64,000 bases of DNA. Source: Phycomyces blakesleeanus NRRL 1555(-). Taxonomy: Eukaryota > Mucoromycota > Mucoromycetes > Mucorales > Phycomycetaceae. The notes beneath the pieces are model-generated. The model was not told the DNA's origin. It worked only from the letters and a program-made list of their open reading frames with translations, and did no database searches. The DNA lies in assembly GCF_001638985.1 (NCBI RefSeq), contig NW_017265150.1, positions 372,001 to 436,000 of the forward strand. Direction: 5' to 3'. Below are positions 34,991-48,218 of this stretch, one piece after another (within the stretch, counting starts at the first letter, position 1; each line of letters begins with the position of its first letter). The position numbers were made by a program, and so were the translations under genes.

Positions 34991-35655
34991 CTAAATGCCT
35001 AGCTCCTCTTTGAATTTTCTCACAGTCTCTGCATCAGCACTATTTTTCAGTACGTCGTCACTCAACTTGATGACACGCTTTCCATTGCACTCGCTCATCT
35101 TGATCACAATGTTCAAAGGCTTGCTCTTCTTGGTAGGATCACTGGCCTTCTTGAAATCATTTGTCAGCGAAGTGCCGATACCAAAGCTAGCCTTGATTCC
35201 TGCCTCCTCCGACAAGCTAACAAGCTGAACAGCGCGTTTGACATCCAATGCGTCTGAGAACACGATCATCTTTGTACTCGGGTCAACACCAATAGACTTG
35301 TAATGGTCCACAATAGTAGTGATGAACTTGATCGCATCCCCAGAATCTTGGCGGACAGCAATGTATTTATCTGCGAGATCCTTGTTGAAGTCCTGGAGGA
35401 ATACTTTGGTTGTGAAGGTATCGGTGAGAGCAATGCCAAGGTTGCCGTGGTAAGTTTCGTACCAACGCTTGAGTGTGGTACGATTGGCATGCTTAATGCC
35501 TTCGAGAGCAGACACTGCCATAAAGAATTCATGGGCTAATTATGATGACAGCAATAATAGTATAAAAAAAACAAATTGAACATTTAGTGGCCAATTCTTT
35601 TTTTTTCCTCTTCTTTTCTTTTGAAAAGAAAATCTTGTGCATAAAATGTGAAATG

Positions 35656-35691
<36 letters not shown>

Positions 35692-36488
35692 CTTGTTTGT
35701 GCGTATTTTACCAAGTGTGCCAATTGCTTTGACACCGTACTTTTTGGCAAGGTGGACGTTGCTTGTGCCTGTGACGCCGCCTTTGATTTCAGGATCCTCT
35801 TTCAAAAGCGCTTGATGCTCAGCATGAATGGCACCAAAAACAATATCATGTGTCTTGAAATCGCGCCGTCTACGGGTGCCAAACTCAGAAAAGTGACATC
35901 CGTTGGTCAACAAAGCTCTGGTCTTTTCCTTGGCCCGTTCTTCCTGGCCATCGTAATTCCAATCACGGTCCACAAAGCGGAAATAGGCCTCAGAAATCAA
36001 GGCAAGTAGAGGAACTTCGTATAGAATTGTTTCGTGCCACAGGCCCTTGATCGTCAGACTGAGAGATTCAGTACTTGCGTCAAATTGGGCGTGGATTTGT
36101 TCCTGAGGACGGAAACGGAACTTGGCAAGGTAGTCTATGTAGCTCTGATCGAAAAATGGGAAACTTGCCATATAATCACGCTCATCAGCTGTAAGCACAA
36201 GAGACTCCATACCTGAAAGTATTAAATATACATATACATATATTTTATTTAATTAAATAAGCAAATTGACAATGTATCTTTTACATGTCTTATGTGTGTG
36301 CTCTTACTAGTAATTTGTTCTTGGAGCCAGTTAAAAGCTTCCTGGTTTAAAGAAAGTTCTTTTTCGCGGTTGGTGAATTGATATACAACCTGAGCATCTT
36401 TGTAATGCTGCAGAGCGCAATGCTGCATGGTGAACTTGTAAAGGTCATTATCAAGAATAGAAGCGAGGGCGATTTGTGTTGATGCCAT
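34991..36488 (-). CDS. NPT1: nicotinate phosphoribosyltransferase (NAPRTase)
   Basis: Three exons on the minus strand: 36488-36308, 36212-35712, 35535-34991; 408 aa. It makes nicotinate mononucleotide from nicotinate and PRPP with ATP, the first step of NAD salvage (Preiss-Handler). Signatures: SILDNDLYKFTMQHCAL at the N-terminus, QFTNREKEL, GLWHETILYEVPLLALISE, FSEFGTRRRRDFKTHD (active-site region), GVTGTSNVHLAKKYGVKAIGT, the join to AHEFFMAVSALEG, VRQDSGDAIKF (phosphoribosyl binding) and FGIGTSLTND. Length matches yeast Npt1 (about 430 aa). Both introns are GT-AG; the 176-bp intron 2 carries a GT microsatellite (about 35669-35691) in + strand orientation. Confidence 0.95.
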
Positions 36489-36543
36489 TCTGATGGAGTA
36501 GCTGAATGGAATATTAAAGAACTATCGGGAAAGTTTCCCCTGG

Positions 36544-36549
36544 TATATA
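36544..36549 (-). promoter_or_regulatory. TATA-like element of the NAPRTase gene
   Basis: TATATA read on the minus strand, 55 bp before the ATG. The only TATA-like motif close to this start. Confidence 0.35.
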
Positions 36550-39500
36550 CGCTTTGTCCAAGCCAGTCACGACAAGAACCCAAAAGGCAGGAATCTTAAG
36601 AAAATAGGGTTGCAGTCACAACGATTGTTACATAAAAAAAAAAGGGGGGGAGGGACTGAGGGAGGAAGGCAAAAGAAAGGCCAATCAAAATGGAGGCCTT
36701 GTGTGCCTAAGACACAGGACAAAAGTCAACATTTTCTAATGAATCAAGGGCGTGTCGTTCAATAACCACAGTCCTCAGTAGTGTGTATGGCTCAGCAACT
36801 TTTCTTCTCTCTTACCAAAAATAATAATAAGAAGAAGAGAAAAAATCAGTTCACAGTTCTTCGGGAACTGCTTGTTTAGGTATCATGCTCACGCCTTGAC
36901 ATTACTGCGCGTTTTCTATATTTCTCGAGTCATAATCAGTCAGTCACTAAAGAGACTACTAATTAATTGCCTATACAAAAGTATTTGTGTTGTTTGACCC
37001 TGTTACACCAGCGATCATTCTATCTCTATTGTAACAATTTTGTAGATAATAGTAAGCAATTTAGAGAGCTTATCTAAATACACGTATATATATATATTGG
37101 CTACAAAAGTCATGGATTCTAGAGAACAAAATAACGTTCCAAATTCTATATATATTTGAAAGAAAGAAATATACTTTATAGACTAATATAAAATAAATAA
37201 ATAAAAGATATCAGCAAAAGGCAATGTTAGATTTTCAACTAATGTTTTTCTCTCTCTTTCTGTGTGTATGTTGTTGAAGAATAAGAATTGTGCATAGAGT
37301 TGTATGGGGTGCAAAATTGTTTAGTGCCCACCCTGCCTACTATATCGAACGTTGGCTGTAATGCATCAGGCTAATGAACTGGGCAAATGAACCGGGCTAG
37401 AAGCGGGCCAAATAACTGGGATTTAGCCGGAATAAAGAACCGTGGTTTAAGCGTACTAATGAACCGAGGTAGACGCAACTTTCAATTTTTTGTTCGACTT
37501 TGTCCATATCACGGTTCATTTAGCAATGCCATTAAAAGTGTATATTAGAAAATAATGGTTTTATCGGAATAAATTGTATCGGTACAGCTTTTCTAACGAG
37601 CTCATCAAGTCAATACCTACCTATGTTATCATAATACCTAGAACACATTTGGCCAAAAGTCAATTATCGCAATGACATACGTCCCCTCATATATATATAT
37701 ATATTTGCTTTATTCCTCTTATTATAATATTAGTTAAATAATAGCTGTTCATTTGAATTTCTTTTTAAAAACGAACTTTGTGAATACAAAAGACCCTTTA
37801 CTGTAATTTTGTTGTTGTTGTTGTTGTATTACTTTAATACTATGTTAGTCAGAGCTATATGGAAAACAAGATAAGCTTCAGTTAGATACAGATAACTTTC
37901 TCTGCTAACTCTAGTTAACCTGAACTGACAATCAGTCTTAACACAAAGTAACCAAAAAAAAAAATTAGCGTTTTACTTTATTTTATTTTATATATAAATG
38001 CCAAATTCCATAGGTTTGGCTGTATTCCATTTGATTTTCAGTGTGATGATCTTTATGGTGTATATTAAAGCACCAAAGATTGGTTTGATCAGATTGAATA
38101 ATATTCTGACATTTCCCTTGTACATCAAACACAAAGATTCTGTTATATATATAGAACATACTTTTTTTAAAAAAATTGTTTTTGTTTGAATGACCCTGAC
38201 TGAATAATTAAGTATCAAGATATCTTAATCACAAAAACTCACTCAAAAATCATTACTGTTCTATTTAAAATAAAAGGCCAAGTATTATATACAGATGAAA
38301 AATTATGCTCATGTAGTTTTAGCTTTAATTAACCGTTGTCTTTGTCCTTTAAGGATATGCATTCGTTTATGAATTTATTCAGGATCATTTAAGCGCTCTT
38401 GAATTACCGATTATTATTATTATTATTCTTTTTTTTAAAAAAAAAGACAGAAAACACAAAAATCTATATATATACATTTGTATGAATACAAAGTGAATGA
38501 AAAATAAATGGGAAAATTAGGTTATTGCACGTGTAAGAGCCCTTAGATAATTAATAAAAATATTTTTGTCACACCTTGTGTTTCAATTAACTTGTCTCTA
38601 TTGAAACCTTTATATTTTTTTTACTTTCATTTCTTATTACACTATTAGATTCTCTATATAGTGAATAGATAGAAAGAATTTATATAAATATAAATATAAT
38701 CATATGAGCTATAAAACAAGTTCAAAAAAAACCTACAGACCATAAACAACAACGCATAATTTTTTGAGACGGCCTTTATTTAATATCTGATAGTATAGTA
38801 ACAGCTTTGTTATTGTAATCGCGCCAAATGTTACTATTAAAAAAAAAGATCTGAATACATAAATGAATGAAGGTGAGTTTTTAAATTACCTGCTGTTCGC
38901 TTACTCTAATATATATATATATAAGAAACATCAACAACTCGAGTTTAATCCTTGTAATACACAGCACACACAATGCCAAGCTTATACAGAATACAAATAT
39001 AAATATGGAATATAAATATTCAGATAAAAACGCGCCTGTTTCGACCTACTAAATAATCAAGGTACAGTTTTATAAAGATCAAATCAGAGCGAATCAAGAT
39101 AGATGAATAAATATTTTGGTTAATATTGAAAGTAGAGTATCGCTGGAGGAGTTGTTTTGAGCAATAGGATGATTGTGGTACCTGTCTAATTGCACAACAG
39201 CTATTAGATTATCTAATTGAATACCCTGTTCATTGCTTCTTTCTAGCTGATAGTCTATCTCTTGTTTTATCGATTTCTTCCTTTAGACCTGGTTTGCTCT
39301 ATACATAATCTACATGTTTCGACAGCCCAAAAAAAGTGATTCTATTTATGCATCCTGAGTACATAAGGAACATACAAGATACCTAATAAATCACTCACAA
39401 GCGAGTCATTGTATGTCTGTTTAGGTGTTAGCCGAGAAATGTATAAAAAGAAGGAAAGAATTGCTCATGCAATATCTGACCTTTAAAAAAAAAGTAAGAT

Positions 39501-40702
39501 AATGATAATGATAATTATATATACTACATACTCTTTTTTCTTTTGGTGTCCTGTCCAACTTTGGTCCAGGAATTCAGATACCAAAAGGTAATAAATAAAA
39601 AAAAGATTATTATTATTTTACCCACACAAACAAATGAGCTGTATTCAAGGCACAAATATAAAGATTTTTTTTTATTATGATCTTTGTGTATTATGTTATT
39701 CATTTGATCCCTAAAACATTAGACACTTCTTTACAATTCTTTATACGGTGCTTTACTTGTAAATGTATGAATATTATATATATTTTTATGACAAAAATAG
39801 AATATACATATTAAAAAATGGAAGGAGGAGAATATTAAAAAAAAGCAAAAAAAAAAGTGCCTCATCTTTTTATTTATTTTTATATTTTGGTACCAAAAGG
39901 TGAAATATGTATAATTCAAGAAAGACTTCTTTATATATACAATTGAATAGAATAAAAGAGAAAAACTAGATTGACTAGACATATTTCAGTCTGGCTATCT
40001 ATCAACTACTTGCTGCTGTTGTTATTGTTGTTTTGTAGTATGTACTGTATGGTTACCCGGAAATAATTCATATGCATAGATACATACATTCATAAATATA
40101 CATATAATATACTATAGTAGAATATAGTAAAATATTTATTAATAAATCTACGTACATAAATACATATATATATATGTATTAGCTGCCAATGATAAAGCTT
40201 TTATTATTATATATAGAGGGGTGAGGGAAAAGAGGAGACAAAGGAAAAGGGGAAGGAGAAAGTGATAAATAAGGATTATTATTTTTTTAAAGAACTATAT
40301 CGGTGACAAAGAACGAGAGACCAAAGAAAAATAAAGAAGAAGAAGAAAAAGGCAATTATGAGAGTGAATTCTATAAATAAATAAATAAATAAAGAGAGAG
40401 AGAGATAAAAGCGTACAGGAATCGCGAGATATTTTTGGTCGTTAAATCCCAAGGGAAGTAGAATTATTATTATTTTAGTACAAAAATGACAGAAAAAGGT
40501 AAAGGAAAAGGAGATGAAAAAGAAGTTCAAGAAAGGGAGGAATTTGTATTTTATACATATACAATAGTAGTAGTGTTATTATAGGGTATTAAGCGCTGTC
40601 TGTGCCCAACTCGAGCCACCCAAGTCCACTGGTGTGTAACATTAGTCCGTCCCACATACAAAAAATAAAAATAAACAGCCATTTTTTATTATTTTATTTG
40701 GC

Positions 40703-40710
40703 TATATAAA
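40703..40710 (+). promoter_or_regulatory. TATA box
   Basis: TATATAAA, about 330 bp before the ATG at 41037. That implies a long 5' leader or an unseen leader intron. Confidence 0.4.
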
Positions 40711-41036
40711 CCTCGTACTTTTTTGCATCTCTTTAACTATTTACCTCCTCATTTTTCTTTTGGTTCTTCTTCTTTAAATATCTTTATATATATAAAATTC
40801 TTAATTGCATTGGTTTTCTGAAGAGTCATTACTATTATTTTTACAACTCCTTCTTCTACAGCCACTGTCAACTTTATCTGCTTACTTAACTGTAATAAGA
40901 AAAACCTAATACAGCCAATAATAATCAAGAAAGAAAAAGAAAAAAAAAGGTCTACCCAACCTATTTACCAATCTCTTTTAAGAAAGTCAAACCACCTAGA
41001 CTCAACAACACACTCAACAACACCAAAAAAAGAAAA

Positions 41037-42008
41037 ATGCTTTCTATCCGTCTTTGCGCCATCGTAGCTTCATTGTCTTTAATTGCACCCTCTGTCCACG
41101 CCTTTGGTCAGATTGCCCAGGTCGTTGATGCCAGCAACTTTTGCTTGTTCATGCCCCCCGCTGATTCGGTCAACCGCAACATCGCTGACACTGAGTGGAA
41201 CGCAGAGGCATTCTGTATCGGAAAAGCACCAAAGGCTACCAATGCCGGTAAGCTCAACGACAACTTTATCCTGTCCGCCCACTACCTTGCCACCGATGAA
41301 TACGTTCAGGTCACCGGTCAGATCGATCCTATTAAGGGTAATCTCAACGTCACAGACGACGGTGGACAGTACGATATCAAGGCTCCCGATGGTTCATCGT
41401 GTGCCGGGTGGCTGTTCTATGTCAACCTTGTAGAGCCTACCATTGGAACCTACTGCATGAGATGCTGTGTAAGTATAAACTATATTGAGTCATTACCTAA
41501 ATCATATCACTATCATTGTTATTGTTATTAATCTTCTTTTTATTTTTCTTTTCTTTAGAACGATTCCAAGACTTGTAACCGTGGCATTTCCGAGAAGGGT
41601 TGCGCTCATATCATTCCCGGTGACTACAGTGGTCCTGGTATCCCTGCCGGTTCGGAAACACCTGCTGAAACCACCACTACTGTTCCCGAAGCCGCCACAA
41701 CTTCTGCTCCCGTCGTCACTACCACACCTGTCGCTCCTGCCGTCACCACCACCACTCTTGCTGAGGCACCTTCAAGCGTTGCTGCCTCTTCTAGCGCTCC
41801 TGTCGCCATCTCTTCTAGTGCTCCTGTCGCTGCCTCTTCTCACGCTGTATCTTCCTCTGTATCAAAGGGATCCTCATCTGTCTCTGAAAACCTTGCTGAC
41901 AAGTCTGTTACTGCTCAGTCAATTCCCGAGTCTGGTGCTGGAGCCATTCGTCCCGCTTTTTACACTGCTGCAGGCATGCTGATCTCTGCTGCCCTGTTGT
42001 CTCTTTAA
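41037..42008 (+). CDS. secreted Cys-rich protein with Ser/Thr stalk and probable GPI anchor
   Basis: Two exons: 41037-41468 and 41559-42008; 293 aa. A signal peptide (MLSIRLCAIVASLSLIAPSVHA) is followed by a globular domain of about 150 residues with at least ten Cys (NFCLFMPP, AEAFCIGKAP, SSCAGWLFYV, TYCMRCC, KTCNRG, KGCAHII). Next come a Thr/Val/Pro/Ser stalk of about 100 residues and a hydrophobic end (AFYTAAGMLISAALLSL), so cell-surface anchoring is likely. The RCC|ND splice (GTGTAAGT donor, TTTAG acceptor) keeps phase 0. This layout is common among fungal wall proteins; I do not know a function for the Cys domain. Confidence 0.8.
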
Positions 42009-42032
42009 TTTAATTCCCTCCCCTCCACACAA

Positions 42033-42063
<31 letters not shown>

Positions 42064-42939
42064 TCACCTCCCAAATTCACACACACAACAACACACACGC
42101 GTGTGCGCTTTCTCTATCTCGCTTTCAAACTTTGAAAAATTTAGTTATTATTTTTGGTCCGCGCACCCTGTTTTACCCCTCGTTCGCTCCCCCCTTTTTT
42201 TTTGTCCCTTGTTCTCTGTCCGCTTTTCTTCTTTCCTTCCTTCGCTTCCCCTTCTTCTTTTCTTCCAATAATTGAGTCTGGTTGATTTTTAATGCCCACA
42301 ACCTTTTTAATCTATTTATTTACTTATTTACTTTTATACTTTTTTTTTTTTTTATTTTTTTGATTTTTTATTTTCTTCATGTCAAACTTTCTTTTCATGT
42401 ATTTCTATATTGTTATTATTATTATTTTTTACAAGAATCAAAGTGATTGAATCCCCCCTCCCTTTTTTTTTATTTTAATTTTTCAAGAAAATATTAATAT
42501 TAATGAAAAGAATGAACGAATTAAATACACATTAAAAACAAACAAGGTTATCATAATTACTACTGCTATTATTTTAATCAGTACAGACCCTCTTTTATTT
42601 ATTTATTTATTTATTTGATTACACAGTCTCCTTCTGCAGACAAAAGACAAAAAAATTATTAATTTGTTGAATGTTTGTTTACTGGGTCAGTGGAGAGACC
42701 AGCATAGTCTATGATGACTATGCACGCCTTTTGTTTAGAAGTGATAAAATCAGATTCCAATTTGAGCTTGTCTGTATACAATGTTACAATTTTACAATTC
42801 CAAAGATATCCTTTGCACAAATACACATTGATTTTCATAATCTGTGTATGTTTGCATATCTACTCCAAATATTGCATTCACAAATTGTACAATTTGCAAG
42901 TCTCTAAATTACTTACAAAGTTGGAGGATATTGTCGACT

Positions 42940-43618
42940 TCACTTACCTTGGGAGTCGCTTGAAGATACCTCTTGTAGGTTCTCTCTATGGTAGACTCTC
43001 TCCGACATTTCGTCTTTTCCTGCCCTCGCAATTTTCCTGTATGGACGTTGGTATTGCAGTAACTGTGTCTGTATTGGTCTATTTCTGATGTTATCTAGTT
43101 TCTCACTATTACTCGGCCTTTTCCTTCCGTTTACTCTTCTCTTCAGATTGCGATTGCGTCCATCACGGCTCATACCATTTTGCGTACGCACTGGGAATTT
43201 ATCTTTGACAGCTCCCCCTTCCTACCCAAGGTTTCAATATTACTACGATAATTAATACCAGCCGGTGCTGCTGAACTCTGGGAATATTTAGGTGAAAGAA
43301 AGAGAGAGACATTGTACGCATAAAAAGGCCAATAGATAGTAAGATATCTAGCGAGATTGCACTACACTTTAATGACAACAACCTCTTATGATCCTCTACA
43401 TAACTGGCTATTGATATAGTGTATTTGCTATTAATTATTATTTCTTTATTGTCAAGTCTAAATATAGGGTTACTAATTGAATATATTGTATTAATTTCAA
43501 GACATCTGATTTTGCCCTGAAGGATTAGAAAAGGACATTGGGCCAAAGAGAGGTGGTCAGAATTAATTAGTCCGGTTAGATAGAAACGTTGTGCCCCACC
43601 AGGAAAAGTTGTTCCCAT
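42940..43618 (-). other. possible decayed coding fragments, Arg-rich
   Basis: Two minus-strand open stretches, 43618-43199 and 43191-42940, in different frames. The second is Arg/Asn-rich (NLKRRVNGRKRPSNSEKLD, YQRPYRKIARAGKDE) and ends just before a GTAAGT-like donor near 42949, so it might be an exon. The first reads GGAQRFYLTGLINSDHL near its start and then becomes less protein-like. Could be a retroelement or gene remnant; nothing identifiable. Confidence 0.2.
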
Positions 43619-44286
43619 AAGATTACTGCAAAGTTTGACCCTCAGCCAAAAAAATACTAATTATGAGTGACGTTGCATACTTTCAGGCTGTCCTGCCAGG
43701 CTGTCCGTAATGTTCTCCTAACTTTATTTTTTCTCAAATTTCAATTCTAAAGGTCACATACTGTGTGCGTTGGTAGTATTCATAAAAGTTTTTGGAATCA
43801 TTCTGCTGTATAATGGTCAGTCAATTGGGCAGTCAATTGGGCAGCCAAGAAATACACACAAATACACAAATACACAAATATATAAAAAAAAGGTGTGCCC
43901 TGACTGTAGGACAAATGCATTATCTGCTTCCGATTCCTCCCAAAAGAATATGAGGAAATGATCTTTTGTCACACAATTTGAAGCAATTGATCTGGGATTG
44001 GCGATCTTAAGACACTCGTACAAAAAAATAAAAGAGAAAGTCGATATATTTTATTACTTTCTTTAATTAAGGGAAGATAGACATGAATTGCCTTGAATCG
44101 TTTGGTGCCTTTATGATTAATAAAGGAGACCCAGTATATATTAATTATTTTTAAGATATATACATATTTAAACATACATACGTTTATAAGCTATTCTTCA
44201 CTACAGAGCCACACATACACACACACGATGATAATAACAATAGGGAGTAAAATAAAATAAAAAGAATGTTAGATTCATTGATAGGT

Positions 44287-44325
44287 CTATTGATCTATTG
44301 ATCTATTGATCTATTGATCTACGTT

Positions 44326-44368
<43 letters not shown>

Positions 44369-44717
44369 ACTAATAAAGATATGTAGAGAGAGAGAGAGAA
44401 AGGTCAAAAAGCAGTGTAGTTCGGGCTGTGGTTTGCTTTTGGTGATTTTGGAGTTGTTTCAATTGATGTTAGTGCATTACACCAATCATCTTCAAGCCTT
44501 TCCTCTCTGTCTTTACTCGAGAACAAAAAAAAACTATATTTACTTTCTCGTTTTTTTTATCTTTATTTTATTAATTACTTATCTTGTCACTGGACAACGG
44601 TTTTAGAGTAGTACTTGTATCCGACTTAATTACCAAATCACCCAAACACCATATTGTATTTACCATACTATACTATACTATACTATACTATACTATACTA
44701 TACTATACTATACTATA
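44287..44717. repeat. cluster of three tandem repeats
   Basis: An 8-bp ATTGATCT unit (about 4 copies, 44287-44321), a CA dinucleotide array (44328-44362), and an ACTAT pentanucleotide array of about 10-11 copies (44665-44717). Confidence 0.8.
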
Positions 44718-46167
44718 TTATACACGCTATCATTGAGTCTTTAAATTCTTCAATTATATTCATACTTTACATATATATATATATATATATATTTCTTATT
44801 GTTAAAGAAGCCTATATTTAATAATATAAAATAGCTAAATAAAGGAAATGTGTGTGTGTGTGTGTTTTTTTTTTAAAAAAAAAAAAACGTACGATTTGTG
44901 TACAAACCTAATTATGGAAATTAAAATATGAGTGAATGAATGAATAACTTGTTTGCTAGCTTGGATAGGGTGCATATTCAGGTAAAATAATGGGCTCAAC
45001 ATTTTCTGTAACAGTAAAATCAATCGAACTCCTCAACTGAGATGTCAGACTTTAGTATCCTTCACTGCTGTTGGAGACGACAAGTAAATTTTTTTGTTCT
45101 TTATTCAGGTAGACCCTACTCTACTCAATCTATACACCGTAAATTTAACCTTCTCATCAGAACAATGATTTGACCTCTTTTTTTTATTCTTTAATATATT
45201 GCCTTGCCTATACTAAATAAGCTTCAAAAAATCCAAATGTTAAGAGGAAATAGTGATATAATTTACCTCGGACTATTCCGGGTCGGGCATACTCTTCACT
45301 CGACACATCATAATTAGTAGTTAGTTCATTATTATCACACTCACTCATACATACGTACAGGCATTCAGTTTCGGTACAAATACACCAATATATATATATA
45401 TATATACATGACTTTCTTGTTATGTTTTTATTCTTTAAACTTGATCAATTAAAAGAAGTATAATAGCACTATCAATCGATTAATAAACTGATAACTTTGT
45501 ATCTATAGATACATAGACAGTTGACTATAAAGTTCCTTTTGCTTTTTTTTTAAAAAAAAATTATAATGTTTATAAAGACAAACCTGATCAAGAGGGGATT
45601 GTATTATTTGATACTATATACCTGGCTATACACTTGGTAGCCATTAATTGATCTTATCCACAATGCAACCAATATATTCAATCAGCCAATCAATCAGTCA
45701 GCCTTATTAAGTAATGTATGTATATAAAATATGCATAAACACATTCATTTTAATGTTCATATATATAATGGTGTATGTATTATTTATTATGATGATGATG
45801 AATATGATTATTGTTATTGTTATTAGTAGTAGTATATTATTATTATTATTATAAGTAAAAAAAAAACGCAATTTTCTAATCAACTTTCCCTTTCTCTCTT
45901 TTTTTTTGGGATTCCTCTAAAATCCAAATAAATCCTTCTACTTTGATGTCTTTGTGGCTCTGATGGTACGGCGGGTTGTTGTTATGGACTGTTTTTTAGA
46001 ACCAACAATTCTATACATACAAAATAGACATTTTTTTGGGGGATTTTGTATTAGAACATTTACTTAAAAATATTCCAAAAACCACCTCCAAATCCATTTT
46101 TTCTCAAAGACTCTCTCACTTTTTCATTCGACACCCAAAAACACACACACTCTCTCTCTACTCTGCC

Positions 46168-47836
46168 TTACCTTCCAGTAGTTTTTCCTTCCACTTCTTC
46201 ATCTTCATCTTCACCTTCACCTTCATCATCCGAGCGAACATCTCGAACTTCGGTTGAGAATGCCATCTTGTAGAGAACCTTGAAGATCATGGCAGTCCAG
46301 AACAGAATGAGAGCGTACAGAAAGGCCATGGTGAGGAACATGAGGTACTTGAGGATGTAGGGATAAAAGTGGCCCTGGAGTGGATCAAGTTTGAATTCTG
46401 CGACATACAGATCTGGTTCGATGAGGGTCGAGAGAACGATGTATCCGTAGACATAGACACGAGTGTACATCCAAGAGATCAACATCAATACAAATGTTCC
46501 ATTGCACAATGGGCCGGGAGAAACATAGTTCAATGCCTTTGCCAACTAGTAAAGAAGAAGAAGAAGAGAATCATTATAATTAATCAATCAATCAATCAAT
46601 CAATTAATTAAAAAATTAAAAATTTAAAAATTTAAAAACACATGTACTGATAGTAGCTTGGCTTATTCTTTTCTTTTCTGTATGACTTACTGCAAGTAGA
46701 GCATCCGGAAGATCCATACACACAAATACAGCGTTTCCAATGCGTAAAAAGTTAAAAAGGTAACTGAACCCAATCAAAATAATGGTCGCAATGTGGTGAG
46801 CGACCAACTCTCGATAGTCTTTACGCGGCGCCTCGATTTGAAGGACAAAGATCTGCTGAACCCAAAATGCAAATTGCAATAGATAATAGTATTTGAGAGC
46901 CATCGATGATTCTGTAACAGGGTAGAAGCGCCAGAAGTAGGACGAATCAAACCACCAAGGAGATCCATACATAACACACTACAATATAAAATAAATATAT
47001 ACATAAGAATATTAAGTATAAAAGGTATAACAAAACACACACACACACACACACACACACGGACACACAGACAGACACAAGAGACACAAGAGACACAGAC
47101 CACAAAATGTGTGGATCAGACATAATAAGGTATTTCCTCCCCTCCACCCCCCAAAAAAATCCCCTTTTCCTAGCCAAATAAGAAAGAAAGAAAAGAAAAA
47201 AAAAAGCCTCTGAATCGAAAATGATAATAATGTATACAACGCTTACCATTCCAAAAGTAAAGCTTATACTATAATACACAAAAGACCAGATTTGTTCTGC
47301 AAACCGTTCATGCTTGTTTCGAGGTACATTCTTACGGATTGCATATGGGATGAGGATGTGGTTGATCGCAATTGCACGGGCAGCAGTGAAGAAAGCGACA
47401 TAGAACAGCAAGAATGTAAGGTCCCACCCTGACTTTTCGAATAACCCGCTCGGTCTCTGGTTTGAGACAAACAGAAACTTTTCAAACAAAGGAATACCAA
47501 GAAAGTATCCAGCCAGAATTACAGCCATAAACTGAGCCGGTATTTCTAAATATGATAATATAAGTAAGTTGATAATGACATTAAGGATGAAATTTATGAT
47601 GACGATTACGAGTACGATTACGATGATAATGACTGATAATAATAGTAGTAGAAATAGAAAGAGTGTATGCATGGGAGGGGAGGGGAGGGTTTGCAATTAC
47701 CGATTTGGTTCTTTGCAAGATGTTTGCCCATTTCCTTGAATGTCGGGAAAGTCTTTTTTGGACTGGGCTTCTTTAAAGGCATCCTCTTCTTCATTTTCCC
47801 GTCTGTTCCTAAGCGTTGTTGAATATTTACTGTCAT
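46168..47836 (-). CDS. LAG1: ceramide synthase, Lag1/Lac1 type (TLC domain)
   Basis: Four exons on the minus strand: 47836-47701, 47545-47247, 46978-46691, 46545-46168; 366 aa. A multi-pass ER enzyme that N-acylates sphingoid bases with acyl-CoA. The Lag motif is clear: HHIATIILIGFSYLFN with the catalytic His pair at about 206-207, then MDLPDALLALAKALNYV (Asp about 234 and 237) across intron 3. Other family features are several hydrophobic segments, WWFDSSYFWRFYP, and an acidic C-terminal tail (DEGEGEDEDEEVEG). The start ATG 47836 gives a basic N-terminus (KKRMPLKKPSPKK). A further upstream exon cannot be excluded, since yeast Lag1 has a longer N-terminus. Intron 2 contains an (AC)n microsatellite at about 47035-47060. 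Confidence 0.93.
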
Positions 47837-48083
47837 GTAAATAATAAAATAAAGTAATAGTTTAAAGAAGCAAGAAGCAAGAAGCAAGAAGAAGGAATAG
47901 AAAAATAAATAAATAAGAATAAAATAAAAGAAAATAAAAAAATAAAAATAAAAATAAAAAAATAAAAATAAAAATAAAATTAAGAAACACACACTATAGA
48001 TATTAAAGACAGATTATACAGATTATACAGAGATAGTAAGACAGACAGGCAAACAAGCAAGCCGACAGGTAGACAAACAGACA

Positions 48084-48112
48084 GACAGGCAGGCAGGCAG
48101 GCAGGCAGGCAG
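48084..48112. repeat. (CAGG)n microsatellite
   Basis: About seven tandem CAGG units, the only GC-rich simple repeat in this AT-rich tract. Confidence 0.8.
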
Positions 48113-48187
48113 AGTCTAAATTTAATATGGATTCTAATTCAATGTCCGTCATGGATAAACCGGAGTGTTTACCATGCTTAAAAGAGA

Positions 48188-48218
<31 letters not shown>

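Larger units (their letters stand above)
36489..41036. other. long AT-rich intergenic region, no gene supported
   Basis: About 4.5 kb without a convincing ORF. Seen: imperfect repeats of an AATGAACCG-like motif between about 37370 and 37520; T/A switch tracts at 38162-38175 and 38429-38445; many ATTATT and TA runs; a purine-rich stretch at 40215-40275; and a TATA box at 40703-40710. A short or highly diverged gene could be missed. Confidence 0.4.
42009..46167. other. gene-poor AT-rich region with satellites
   Basis: About 4.2 kb. Pyrimidine-rich 3' flank (42080-42360), then an Arg-rich open stretch on the minus strand at 42940-43618 (listed separately). Satellites: an 8-bp ATTGATCT repeat at about 44287-44321, (CA)n at 44328-44362, and a 5-bp ACTAT repeat at about 44665-44717. 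T/A switch tracts at 44865-44887 and 45543-45560. No other gene supported. Confidence 0.4.

Noticed and set aside
48084..48112. CRISPR-like repeat array
   Set aside because: Simple tetranucleotide array without spacers, in a eukaryotic genome.
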